Shown here piece after piece: positions 1 to 8,502 of a DNA stretch of 35,334 bases. This DNA comes from Mycobacterium sp. Its GTDB lineage: Bacteria > Actinomycetota > Actinomycetes > Mycobacteriales > Mycobacteriaceae. The translations under genes were made by a program, and so were the position numbers. Position 1 is the first letter of the stretch; each line of letters starts with the position of its first letter. The notes beneath the pieces are model-generated. The model saw nothing but the letters and a program-made list of their open reading frames with translations, made no database searches and was not told the DNA's origin. The stretch covers positions 1-35,334 of the forward strand of contig JAGQTV010000003.1 of NCBI GenBank assembly GCA_020438845.1, in the 5' to 3' direction.

Positions 1-123
1 CCGGTGCACCCGCGCGGGATGGCCCGGCTGCGGATCCTGCTGACCGACGGCACCGGACCGCTCTTCCAAGACGGCTCCGGCAGCCTGGCCGCCGAGTTAC
101 GCGCCGTGCGGGCTGCGCTCTAA
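1..123 (+). CDS. C-terminal end of an unidentified protein (5' truncated)
   Basis: An open frame enters from the left edge and ends in TAA at 121-123. It gives the last 40 residues of a protein, with a stretch reading LRILLTDGTGPLFQDG and an alanine/leucine-rich helical end. Codon use is typical of the GC-rich genes around it. I do not recognise the family from this tail and assign no function. A strong hairpin starts 10 bases after the stop, which fits this being the true 3' end of a transcript. Confidence 0.6.
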   Translation, partial: PVHPRGMARLRILLTDGTGPLFQDGSGSLAAELRAVRAAL

Positions 124-133
124 ACACTGACGC

Positions 134-175
134 GCCGTGCTGCTGCTCTGTGACACATCAGGGCAGCAGCACGGC
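134..175 (+). terminator. Strong hairpin, probable bidirectional terminator
   Basis: Arms at 134-150 and 159-175 form 17 pairs, with a single G-U wobble, around an 8-base loop. It lies just after the stop at 123 and between two convergent genes (1-123 and 373-1152). No T-run follows, but many mycobacterial terminators lack one. The pairing is seen directly; the terminator role is inferred. Confidence 0.6.
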
Positions 176-298
176 CGCATCGCGGCCAGTGCCGAGCTCT
201 CCGGGTTGCACGTCCCGCATCTCGCGAAGGTTTTCGCCACCATCGCCGCGCTCACCGGCCAGCCGACCACCCGACTGGAGTGCGTCGTAGGCAATTGA
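173..298 (+). pseudogene. Possible remnant of an Rrf2-type regulator
   Basis: Read in the frame ending at TGA 296-298, this stretch encodes GRIAASAELSGLHVPHLAKV followed by FATIAALTGQP. The pattern of small-residue helix, then 'hVPhLAKVhxxhAxLtG', resembles the helix-turn-helix of Rrf2-family winged-helix regulators. No credible start is present, the effector and cysteine region is absent, and upstream the frame runs into the hairpin at 134-175. If real, this is a decayed fragment. It could also be a chance resemblance in GC-rich DNA. Confidence 0.3.
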
Positions 299-372
299 GA
301 GTCCCCAGGCCGCCCGGCCGCGGGATCAGTCACGCCATCTGTCGGTAGTACCAAGCTTCCTGCCCGGCGACA

Positions 373-1152
373 TCAGCCTCTGCGGGCGACGTCTTGGCTC
401 AGGATTTGGGGCCAGGTCTCGACATCGGCCGGGGTGTGCGCAATGGTGAGCGTCGACTGAGGCAATAGGGCGGCAAGCGATTCCGCGGTCGACAACGGAT
501 GCGCCGGGTCGCCGGTCCAGGCCAGAATCGTCGTCGGCACATCGATTCGGGTTAGGGCTTCATGAGCGGGAAGGTCGCTGAGAGCGGCACCGCGAAACAG
601 TGCCGGCAGCAGCGCATCGGCAACATCGGGAACTGTTTCGGGCGCGCCGACCGTGGCCGGCGGCGGAGTCGCCTCACGCGCCGAGGCGATGAATGCCCCG
701 ACTCCCTGGGTTTCGATGATTTCGGCGGCAACCCGATAATTGGCCGCCTGCGCGGGCCGGGTGTGCCATGCAGTGGCGGGCACCATCAGCGTGAGACCGG
801 CGAAGCGGTCCGGCTCGCGGGCAGCAGCGTGCAGCAGCGTTCCGGTACCCATGGATGGGCCGACTCCGTGCACCTGCTCGCCGGGAAACCATTTGTCGAG
901 CAGTCGTAGAAGATCCTCGGCGAGGCTTTCCCACCGGTAATCCTCAGGGACTTTGCGACCGGTCGATTTGCCGTGGCCGCGTGCGTCGTAGCGCAGCAGT
1001 CTGGTCCCGCTGAGGCCCCTGCCTAGGTCGAGATTGAGCACCCGGTCGCGCGCGCGGCTGGAGGTGAGTCCGTGCAGTTGAACTACCGGGTGACCACCTT
1101 CGTCGCTCAGTTCAACCGCAAGCTCTGCTCCCGGAACCACGAAAGTGGACAT
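373..1152 (-). CDS. Alpha/beta-hydrolase fold protein
   Basis: A 259-residue predicted cytosolic hydrolase of the alpha/beta fold, substrate unknown. Visible hallmarks are an oxyanion-hole HG at residues 27-28, the nucleophile elbow GPSMG with Ser100, the strand-loop acid in TGDPAHP (Asp215) and a late His (His239) as candidate triad members. The 'RYDARGHGKS' block before the elbow is typical of C-C hydrolase and haloperoxidase-like members. I chose ATG 1152 over an upstream ATG at 1212, because the extra 20 residues are arginine/glycine-rich and unlike the family, and homology begins with the strand after MSTFVV. The gene is transcribed away from the condensation/GNAT gene at 1243 across a 90-base shared promoter region. 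Confidence 0.85.
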   Translation of the reverse strand: MSTFVVPGAELAVELSDEGGHPVVQLHGLTSSRARDRVLNLDLGRGLSGTRLLRYDARGHGKSTGRKVPEDYRWESLAEDLLRLLDKWFPGEQVHGVGPSMGTGTLLHAAAREPDRFAGLTLMVPATAWHTRPAQAANYRVAAEIIETQGVGAFIASAREATPPPATVGAPETVPDVADALLPALFRGAALSDLPAHEALTRIDVPTTILAWTGDPAHPLSTAESLAALLPQSTLTIAHTPADVETWPQILSQDVARRG

Positions 1153-1230
1153 TCCGCAACTCTTTTCACGACCGGACGACTCGCCCCGGAGCCGACCGCG
1201 CTGACCGAGCATTCAGGCTATCTGCGGGGT

Positions 1231-1236
1231 TAGGGT
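1231..1236 (+). promoter_or_regulatory. Candidate leaderless -10 element (TAGGGT)
   Basis: TAGGGT fits the mycobacterial TANNNT -10 consensus. Six bases separate it from the ATG at 1243, so transcription is predicted to begin on the start codon itself. No Shine-Dalgarno sequence is present upstream of this ATG, which agrees with a leaderless mRNA. Confidence 0.6.
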
Positions 1237-1242
1237 ACCGCC

Positions 1243-3009
1243 ATGCGGTTGACCAACGTGGCGCATCTGAGGCTCCCGTTCGGACGACTCTGGGGCTACG
1301 ACGTATCGGTGTCTGATCTCGGCCGGCAGCTTCCGGTGTCCTTTGACCAGCGCATACACGTTGGTGCAGGTGCGCGACCCGGCTCCTGGATGGCTCTGTC
1401 CATCCGGTTGCCGGCTGGGGTCAGCCGGCAATCGCTGGCCGATGCGTGGCTTGCCGTGATCGCCCGCCACGGCACCTTGCGAACGGCATTCACACCCGGG
1501 GCGGACGGCGATCCACAGCTGCATGAGATCGATGTTCGCCCCGGCAGGTGGATCGAGCATGAGATCACTGCGGGTCAGGAGGTCAATGACGCACTGCGAG
1601 TGGTTCTCAATGCGACGTGTTCGCCCTATCAGCGACCCTCACACCGGCTCTGCGTGTTGGAGACCGCCGCCGGATTGACGGTGGTCATCGCCGCTGACCA
1701 CGCCCATGTGGACATGTGGTCGATGCTCGTGATTGCGCGGGATCTGTTGGCGGTGCTCGCCGACACGAGGATCGGACGTACGTCGTCTCTGCAGGAGCCG
1801 CCCGCTTTCGTCGTGCACACCCAAGCACTGCTGGACCGTCCCCCGGCGCCGGACCGCGTGCGTGCGCGGTGGGCACAAATCATCAGCGACAGCGGTGGGG
1901 TCATGCCGCGTTTTCCGCTGCCGTTGGGTGCGCCCGGACCGCATCCGGAACGCGTTGAAGTGCGCGACGTCTTCGATGTCGATGATGGCGCCGCGTTCGC
2001 CGCGCAGGCACGCAATGACGGCGTCTCGACGCTGGCACTCGCGGTGGTCGCCATGACTGCGGTAACCCGCGAGTTGGCGGGAGCGCCGCTGCGCGCCGTC
2101 TTCCCCGTGCACAGCCGATATGAAGACAAGTGGCACGATTCAGTCGGCTGGTTCATCACCAATTCGGTCCTGGAGTCGGCCGTCGTCGAGCCGAACGCCG
2201 CGGCTGCTGCGGTCAAAGAAGCGGTGCAGCTTGGTTCCTGGCCCCTCGCCGACGTGCTGGCTCCGTGGGGTGGAATGCCAATGGCGCCCGGCATGTTCGC
2301 CATTTCCTGGCTGGACCAACGCAAACTTCCGGTGCGGATCGACTCCGTCGGACTCGACGCCCAATATGTGAGCGCGAGGATCCACACCGACGGCGTCATG
2401 CTCTGGTTCATTCAGGACAAGTCCGGGCTTCATCTGCGATGCCGATACCCGGATACCGCGGAGGCACGAGCCAATGTGGGAGCGTGGCTGGACCTGTTGG
2501 TGGCGCGCTTACAGGCTTTGGCTCAGTCCTCGGTTCGCGGGCTGCTGCGGGTGGCAGGCCGCACATTCCGCGTACAGCGCGCGACGCGCGAACACGTAGG
2601 GGTGATCGCGGAATTGCTCTCCGACGACGAATTCGGTCAGGATCGCGAAGGCGCCGGACTCGAACGCTACGAGGCGGCCTACGACACCGTCGTTCGCAAC
2701 CGATCCAACTATCTCGGAGTCGTCCTCAACGGTTCCGACATGGTTGTCGCGACAGTGCAATTGACCATCATTCCCGGTCTGTCCCGTGGCGGCGCCACTC
2801 GGCTGCAGATCGAGGGATTACGCGTCGCCAAAGCCGAACGCGCACAGGGCCTGGGGACTGCGCTCGTCGAGTGGGCACACGACTATGGTCGAGCCCACGG
2901 GGCGCAGTTGGCACAGGTGACCACCGACGATGCTCGCGAAAGGGCTAGGTCGTTCTATTGCCGGCTTGGGTACCGCGCTGCCCACGTCGGGCTCAAACGC
3001 AGCATCTGA
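1243..3009 (+). CDS. Condensation-domain-like acyltransferase fused to a GNAT acetyltransferase domain
   Basis: A 588-residue two-domain protein. Residues about 20-420 resemble NRPS condensation/PapA-type acyltransferases: an early RHGTLRTAF block, an HHxxxD-type motif reading DHAHVDM (His153 and Asp157 kept, first His replaced by Asp) and a 'VGWFITNS' block matching the family's VGxFxN segment. Residues about 445-588 form a GNAT acetyltransferase with the acetyl-CoA loop RAQGLGT (533-539) and an SFYCRLGY motif near the end. No carrier-protein or adenylation domain is present, so this is a free-standing enzyme. It probably moves acyl groups to an unknown amine or alcohol. The fusion is seen in one uninterrupted frame; the substrate is unknown. 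It lies divergent to the hydrolase at 373-1152. Confidence 0.75.
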   Translation: MRLTNVAHLRLPFGRLWGYDVSVSDLGRQLPVSFDQRIHVGAGARPGSWMALSIRLPAGVSRQSLADAWLAVIARHGTLRTAFTPGADGDPQLHEIDVRPGRWIEHEITAGQEVNDALRVVLNATCSPYQRPSHRLCVLETAAGLTVVIAADHAHVDMWSMLVIARDLLAVLADTRIGRTSSLQEPPAFVVHTQALLDRPPAPDRVRARWAQIISDSGGVMPRFPLPLGAPGPHPERVEVRDVFDVDDGAAFAAQARNDGVSTLALAVVAMTAVTRELAGAPLRAVFPVHSRYEDKWHDSVGWFITNSVLESAVVEPNAAAAAVKEAVQLGSWPLADVLAPWGGMPMAPGMFAISWLDQRKLPVRIDSVGLDAQYVSARIHTDGVMLWFIQDKSGLHLRCRYPDTAEARANVGAWLDLLVARLQALAQSSVRGLLRVAGRTFRVQRATREHVGVIAELLSDDEFGQDREGAGLERYEAAYDTVVRNRSNYLGVVLNGSDMVVATVQLTIIPGLSRGGATRLQIEGLRVAKAERAQGLGTALVEWAHDYGRAHGAQLAQVTTDDARERARSFYCRLGYRAAHVGLKRSI

Positions 3010-3120
3010 GTCCGGTGTCCGCTCGGTGATCCTGCGGAAAATCGGATAGCCCGCCAGGGTCAAGGCCAGCATCGTTGGGATACGCCCCGCAGGCTCAGCG
3101 CCACCTGGACGAGTCAGCCA

Positions 3121-3137
3121 TTCTCCGCGACGGAGAA
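3121..3137. terminator. Hairpin between convergent genes, candidate terminator
   Basis: TTCTCCG and CGGAGAA form a perfect 7-bp stem with a 3-base loop. It sits between the stop of the condensation/GNAT gene (3009) and the stop of putP (3230, opposite strand), so it could end both transcripts. No T-tract is present, so the role is tentative. The rest of 3010-3229 shows only a 12-base GATCAGCTGATC palindrome near 3211 and no gene. Confidence 0.35.
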
Positions 3138-3229
3138 CGCGGGCAGCGCAGCACCTTCGGCAGAGGTTGAACTGAGGTGGGATTGGGGCGCACGCGTTCG
3201 GAGGCAGACCGATCAGCTGATCCCCCCAC

Positions 3230-4747
3230 CTAACCGGAACCGATTCGCATCGCCGCGAACTCCTCGCGGATCAGAACACTGTCCGTGCTGTCGCTGCTCA
3301 TTTGTGTCAGCAGCGAGACGGCGACGGCCGCGAGCAGACCTGCGGCGAACCCAGGGATGATTTCGTACACGACGCTGCTGAGCGCGGCGGTCTTGCCCCA
3401 GATCCCAACCACGACGGCGCCAACGATCATGCCCGCCATTGCCCCTTTTGCCGTGAGCCTCGGCCAGTACAGGGATAACACGATGACCGGCCCGAAGGCG
3501 GCGCCGAAACCGGCCCAGGCGAAGCCGACGAGGTCGAGGATGGTGCCGCTGGGGCGGATCGCAAGCAGTCCGGCCACAAGGGCAACGCCGAGCACGCACA
3601 TCCGGCCAAGTATCACGTACGTGCGCGGAGCCTGTTCTTTGCCGAAGACCTTGTAGATGTCCTCGACGAGCGCAGACGAGCAGACGATGAGTTGCGAGGA
3701 GATGGTGGACATCACGGCGGCGAGTACGGCGGCCAGCACGAACCCGGCCACCAGCGGGTGGAACACAATCTGAGACAGACGAAGAAAGACTGTCTCGGCG
3801 TTAGGGAGGTGTTCGTCTGACCTGAAGAAGTAGCCCACGCCGATCAGCCCTGTGACTATCGCTCCCACGGCGCTGAGGACCATCCAGCTGATGCCGATTC
3901 GGCGGCCGGCCTTTGCGTCGGCGGAAGATCGCAGTGCCATGAATCGAACGAGAATGTGGGGCTGCCCGAAGTAGCCGAGCCCCCAGGCCGCGGCGGAAAT
4001 GATGGCCACGAGGCTGCCGCCGAATAGCAGCGAGGTGCGGTGTAATTCGGCATCGGGATTGAGCGCATTGTGCGCCGCGTCAGCTGCGTCGACTGAGGAG
4101 AATGCGTCGCCGAATCCGCCCATCGACATGATCGTGACGATGGGTACCGTGACTAGCGCGGCAAACATCAACAGGCCTTGGGCGACATCGGTCAGCGACG
4201 CGCCGAGGAAGCCGCCGAAGAGGGTGTAGGCCAGGGTGATGCCTGCGACAAGAATCATTCCCATTAAGTAGGGGGAGCCGAACGAGGACTCGAAGAACAC
4301 CCCTCCGGCGACCATGCTGGAGGAGACATAGAACGTGAAGAACAGCAGAATGATTACCCCGGCGGTGATTCGCAGCAAACGTGAGGTGTCCCTGAGTCGG
4401 TTCTCGAAGAAGCTCGGGACGGTGATGGAGTTGTTCGCAATTTCGGTGTAGGTACGCAGCCGCGGGGCTACGAACTTCCAGTTGCAATAGGCTCCGATGA
4501 CCAAACCGATCACGATCCACGCCTTGCTCAGGCCGCTGACGAAGATGGCGCCGGGTAGGCCCATCAAGAGCCAGCCGGACATATCTGAGGCTCCCGCGGA
4601 CAGCGCGGCGACACCGGGGCGCAGCTTGCGCCCGCCAAGCATGTAGTCCTCGAGGTCGGAGGTTTGTCGGTAGGCGTAATACCCGATGGCGAGCATGGTG
4701 GCGAAATAGATGCCGATAGCGATCAGCTGGAACGTTCGATCAGTCAT
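3230..4747 (-). CDS. putP: Sodium/proline symporter PutP
   Basis: A 505-residue inner-membrane symporter of the solute:sodium symporter (SSS) family that imports proline with Na+. The first helices and loop are nearly those of Escherichia coli PutP. With ATG 4747 as start, GASDMSGW falls at residues 52-59, which puts Asp55 and Ser57 at the same numbers as the E. coli Na+/proline site residues. A strong AAGGAG lies 5 bases before this ATG. An upstream ATG at 4798 lacks this and would add an unlikely leader. About 13 hydrophobic helices follow. The gene faces away from putA (4976), with 228 bases between them, making a proline uptake and breakdown pair. Confidence 0.95.
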   Translation of the reverse strand: MTDRTFQLIAIGIYFATMLAIGYYAYRQTSDLEDYMLGGRKLRPGVAALSAGASDMSGWLLMGLPGAIFVSGLSKAWIVIGLVIGAYCNWKFVAPRLRTYTEIANNSITVPSFFENRLRDTSRLLRITAGVIILLFFTFYVSSSMVAGGVFFESSFGSPYLMGMILVAGITLAYTLFGGFLGASLTDVAQGLLMFAALVTVPIVTIMSMGGFGDAFSSVDAADAAHNALNPDAELHRTSLLFGGSLVAIISAAAWGLGYFGQPHILVRFMALRSSADAKAGRRIGISWMVLSAVGAIVTGLIGVGYFFRSDEHLPNAETVFLRLSQIVFHPLVAGFVLAAVLAAVMSTISSQLIVCSSALVEDIYKVFGKEQAPRTYVILGRMCVLGVALVAGLLAIRPSGTILDLVGFAWAGFGAAFGPVIVLSLYWPRLTAKGAMAGMIVGAVVVGIWGKTAALSSVVYEIIPGFAAGLLAAVAVSLLTQMSSDSTDSVLIREEFAAMRIGSG

Positions 4748-4975
4748 CGGGTCTCCTTCGAGGACGTAGGGCCCACATCGAGGACGTTCTGCCGCCATTG
4801 AGTATGGCCCTGAGCAGCAAAGAAGAGAGGCGGGTTTACCGAATGGACGTAGTCGGCCTCGATCAACCCGGGCTACTTTCCCGTCTCGCGCAGCGATCGT
4901 CGGAAGACTTCGCTACGGTTTAGCGTCCACGGGATCCATACTCACAGGCAACCGATTAAGCCATGAGGAGCCGCC

Positions 4976-7900
4976 ATGAGCGATGTCCGTCCGCAAGATC
5001 TGGCCGACCAAGCGGTCGATCTGGTCCGGCGCTGGCTGACTGAAGCCGCGAAGGTGCCTGTCGACCCCTCGGCGCAGCAGTTGGCTGGAGTTCTCAAAGA
5101 CCCCAATGGCCTCGACTTCACAGTCGGTTTCGTCGACGGAGTGGTCCGCCCCGAAGACTTTTCCGTCGCCGCAGCGAATCTTCGTGGTCTTACCGCGAAA
5201 ACCCCGGCATTCCTGCCGTGGTACATGCGCTTCGCAGTGACACTCGGCGGCATGCTCGCAATGGTGCTGCCGAACGTCGTTATCCCGCTGGCGCGCAGGG
5301 TACTTCGCCTGATGGTCAGCCACCTCATCGTCGACGCGAGTGCGGCGAAGCTGGGCAAGTCCATCGCGAAGATCAAAAAAGAGGGGATCAACCTCAACGT
5401 CAACCTGCTCGGCGAGGCGATTCTGGGCGAGGGCGAGGCCGCACGCCGCCTGGCGGGAACTGCCGAATTGCTCGCTCGCGACGACGTGGACTACGTATCG
5501 ATCAAGGTCTCTTCCACCGTTGCTCCGCACAACCACTGGGCCTTCGACGACGCCGTCGACCATATCGCCGAGCGGCTCGCACCGCTCTACCGCCAGGCCG
5601 CCTCCGCTGTGCCCACCCGGAAGTTCATCAACCTGGACATGGAGGAGTACAAGGATCTTGAGTTGACCATCGCGGTGTTCACCCGCCTTCTGGACACTCC
5701 TGAGTTCCGAGAACTCGAAGCCGGGATCGTTCTTCAGGCCTACCTGCCCGACGCATTGTCGGCGATGATTCGGCTGCAAGAGTGGGCCGCGGCTCGCGTC
5801 GCAGCTGGCGGTGCCCCGATCAAGGTGCGTGTGGTCAAGGGCGCAAACCTGCCGATGGAGAAGGTGGACGCCGATCTGCACGGCTGGCCTTTGGCGACCT
5901 GGCATACAAAACGGGAGTCCGACACGTCGTACAAAGCCGTGCTCGACTACGCGATGCACCCGGACCGGATCGGCAACGTCCGGATCGGGGTCGCCGGGCA
6001 CAACCTTTTCGACGTGGCCCTCGCCTGGTTGCTCGCCCAGGAGCGCGCGGTCACAGCGGGTATCGAGTTCGAAATGCTGCTGGGCATGGCCGCGGGCCAG
6101 GCGGAGGTGGTCCGCAGGGATGTGGGTTCGTTACTGCTCTACACCCCGGTGGTGCATCCAGCTGAATTCGACGTGGCGATCGCATATCTGATTCGCCGCC
6201 TCGAGGAGGGCGCCTCCCAGGAGAACTTCATGTCCGCGGTTTTCGAGCTGGATAAGGACAAAGCGCTCTTCGAAAGGGAGAAGCAACGTTTCCTGGACTC
6301 GCTGGCTGCCCTGAACGACGAGGTGCCGGCGCCGTACCGGGTTCAGGACCGCCGCCTCGCCCCCAGCCCGGCCCCCTCGGATGGCTTCGCCAACTGCCCC
6401 GACACCGACCCGGACCTGCCGGGAAACCGCGAGTGGGGCGCACAGATCGCAGCGAGAATGCGCGGCTCGAATCTCGGCGAGGCGACGGCAGAGGCGGGTT
6501 GGGTCGGCTCGCAGGCTGAACTGGACCAGGTCATGGCCACGGCCCTCGACGCTGCCGCCGCGTGGCAGGGCCTCGGAGCCCGGGCCCGGGCCGCGATTCT
6601 GCACCGCGCCGGAGATGTCCTCGAGGCAAAGCGGGCCGAACTGCTGGAGGTGATGGGCGCCGAGTGCGGTAAGACCCTCGACCAGGGCGATCCGGAGGTC
6701 TCCGAGGCGATCGATTTCGCTCATTACTACGCTGAGCTCGGTCGCGAGCTGGAGAACGTCCGGGGCGCATCGTTTGTGCCGCCCAGCCTGACCGTCGTCA
6801 CGCCGCCGTGGAACTTTCCAGTCGCCATCCCCGCCGGGTCAACTCTCGCCGCGCTGGCGGCGGGCTCGGCGGTGGTGATCAAACCCGCCGCTGAGGCCAG
6901 GCGATGCGGTGCGGTCATGGTCGAGGCGCTGTGGGAGGCGGGGGTTCCGCGGGAGCTGCTCGCGTACGTGCAGTTGAGCGAGCGCGACCTGGGTGCCGCC
7001 CTGATCGCTCACCCCAAGGTCGACCGGCTCATCCTCACCGGTGCATACGAGACGGCGGAGCTGTTTCGCTCATTCCGCCCCGATCTGCCCTTGCTGGCCG
7101 AGACCTCCGGCAAGAACGCCGTCATCGTCACCCCGTCGGCCGACCTGGACCTGGCCGCCAAAGACGTTGTGCAGTCGGCGTTCGGCCACGCCGGCCAGAA
7201 GTGTTCCGCCGCCTCACTGGTGGTGCTGGTAGGCAGCGTCGCGGAGTCCCCACGATTTCGGGGTCAGCTGATGGACGCAGTGCGCTCCTTACGGGTTGGG
7301 TACCCGTGGGATCTGGGCAACCAGATGGGGCCACTGATCTCCCCGGCTGAGGGCAAGCTTCTTCGTGGGCTCACCACGCTCGGCGAGGGGGAGTCGTGGC
7401 TCTTGACACCACAGCAGCTTGACGACTCAGGCAGGCTGTGGAGTCCCGGGGTGCGGGAGGGCGTGCGGCGCGGCTCGGAGTACCACCGCACCGAGTACTT
7501 CGGCCCGATCCTCGGCATCATGACCGCTGGGTCGTTGCAAGAGGCCGTGGCGATTGTCAACGAGGTCGACTACGGGCTCACCTCCGGGCTTCATTCCCTG
7601 AACCCCGAAGAAGTCGGGTACTGGCTGGAACACATTCAAGCCGGCAATCTCTATGTCAACCGGGGTATCACCGGAGCAATCGTGCAGCGCCAGCCGTTCG
7701 GCGGCTGGAAGAAATCCGCGGTGGGCGCGGGCGCTAAGGCCGGCGGGCCGAATTATCTGGTGGGTATGGGTTCCTGGCGTGATGCTCCGCTGCCGCCCGT
7801 TGCCGGCACCGTGACCGGTGGGCCAGCCCGGATTCTCGAATCGATGGACGGGCATGAGCACCGGGACTGGCTCGCGGGCGCGTTGAGCGACGACGCCCGC

Positions 7901-8404
7901 CTGTGGGCCGAAGAGTTCGGTATCGCCAAGGATGTATCCGGACTGTTCGCCGAGCGAAACCTGTTCCGGTATCGGCCGGTGCCGGTTGTCATCCGGTACG
8001 ACGCTGAGACCTCCGGGCACGGGGTGGCCGAACTCGCCCGGGTCGCCGCGGCGGGGCTCCTCGCAGGTGCTCGCCTGACCGTTTCCACCGCCGCCGACTT
8101 GCCCGGTCGCCTTGTGGATGTGCTGCGCGCGGCGGGCGTCGCATTGGCGGTCGAGGATGGCGAAGCCTGGACTGCGCGCGCTGCCCGACTGGTCGGGACC
8201 GGCCCGGCGCGCATCCGGCTGATCGGCACGAGCGTCGCTGCGACAACTCTGGCGGTCGGCGGCTCCCCGGACATTGCGGTCTACGGATCGGATGTGGTGG
8301 GGGCCGGCCGGGTGGAGCTACTCACATTCCTGCATGAGCAGGCCGTGTCCATCACAGCGCATCGATACGGCACCCCAAATCATTTGAGCGACGCTCTGAT
8401 CTAG
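4976..8404 (+). CDS. putA: Bifunctional proline dehydrogenase / L-glutamate gamma-semialdehyde (P5C) dehydrogenase
   Basis: A 1,142-residue enzyme that oxidises proline to glutamate in two steps: FAD-dependent proline dehydrogenase, then NAD-dependent P5C dehydrogenase. Residues about 80-440 are the proline dehydrogenase barrel, with the RVVKGAN block and the substrate-binding pair Arg407-Arg408 in YLIRRLEEG. Residues about 500-940 are an aldehyde dehydrogenase with general base Glu709 (LLAETSGKNA) and nucleophile Cys743 (GQKCSAAS), 34 residues apart as in the family. The last 200 residues are the PutA C-terminal ALDH-like tail ending in 'SITAHRYGTPN'. No N-terminal ribbon-helix-helix is present, so it should not act as its own repressor. 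GAGGAG lies 5 bases before the ATG. Well-known mycobacteria such as M. tuberculosis have two separate genes for these steps, so the fused form is noteworthy. Confidence 0.95.
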   Translation: MSDVRPQDLADQAVDLVRRWLTEAAKVPVDPSAQQLAGVLKDPNGLDFTVGFVDGVVRPEDFSVAAANLRGLTAKTPAFLPWYMRFAVTLGGMLAMVLPNVVIPLARRVLRLMVSHLIVDASAAKLGKSIAKIKKEGINLNVNLLGEAILGEGEAARRLAGTAELLARDDVDYVSIKVSSTVAPHNHWAFDDAVDHIAERLAPLYRQAASAVPTRKFINLDMEEYKDLELTIAVFTRLLDTPEFRELEAGIVLQAYLPDALSAMIRLQEWAAARVAAGGAPIKVRVVKGANLPMEKVDADLHGWPLATWHTKRESDTSYKAVLDYAMHPDRIGNVRIGVAGHNLFDVALAWLLAQERAVTAGIEFEMLLGMAAGQAEVVRRDVGSLLLYTPVVHPAEFDVAIAYLIRRLEEGASQENFMSAVFELDKDKALFEREKQRFLDSLAALNDEVPAPYRVQDRRLAPSPAPSDGFANCPDTDPDLPGNREWGAQIAARMRGSNLGEATAEAGWVGSQAELDQVMATALDAAAAWQGLGARARAAILHRAGDVLEAKRAELLEVMGAECGKTLDQGDPEVSEAIDFAHYYAELGRELENVRGASFVPPSLTVVTPPWNFPVAIPAGSTLAALAAGSAVVIKPAAEARRCGAVMVEALWEAGVPRELLAYVQLSERDLGAALIAHPKVDRLILTGAYETAELFRSFRPDLPLLAETSGKNAVIVTPSADLDLAAKDVVQSAFGHAGQKCSAASLVVLVGSVAESPRFRGQLMDAVRSLRVGYPWDLGNQMGPLISPAEGKLLRGLTTLGEGESWLLTPQQLDDSGRLWSPGVREGVRRGSEYHRTEYFGPILGIMTAGSLQEAVAIVNEVDYGLTSGLHSLNPEEVGYWLEHIQAGNLYVNRGITGAIVQRQPFGGWKKSAVGAGAKAGGPNYLVGMGSWRDAPLPPVAGTVTGGPARILESMDGHEHRDWLAGALSDDARLWAEEFGIAKDVSGLFAERNLFRYRPVPVVIRYDAETSGHGVAELARVAAAGLLAGARLTVSTAADLPGRLVDVLRAAGVALAVEDGEAWTARAARLVGTGPARIRLIGTSVAATTLAVGGSPDIAVYGSDVVGAGRVELLTFLHEQAVSITAHRYGTPNHLSDALI

Positions 8405-8502
8405 GCGTGCGGGCAACTCGGCCCGGCCTATGGCGCGGATTGCGATCGCCGAGCAGCCCGTCATCGCCCGGCGTTCTCCGAAAGGCGCTGAACGGGGCAA
8501 TC

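Noticed and set aside
1629-2411. 260-codon frame antisense to the condensation/GNAT gene
   Set aside because: Ser/Ala/Thr/Arg-rich shadow of a motif-supported gene.
4913-6001. 362-codon frame antisense to putA
   Set aside because: Its composition is that of a mirror frame, it has no domains, and it covers the putA start and proline dehydrogenase domain.
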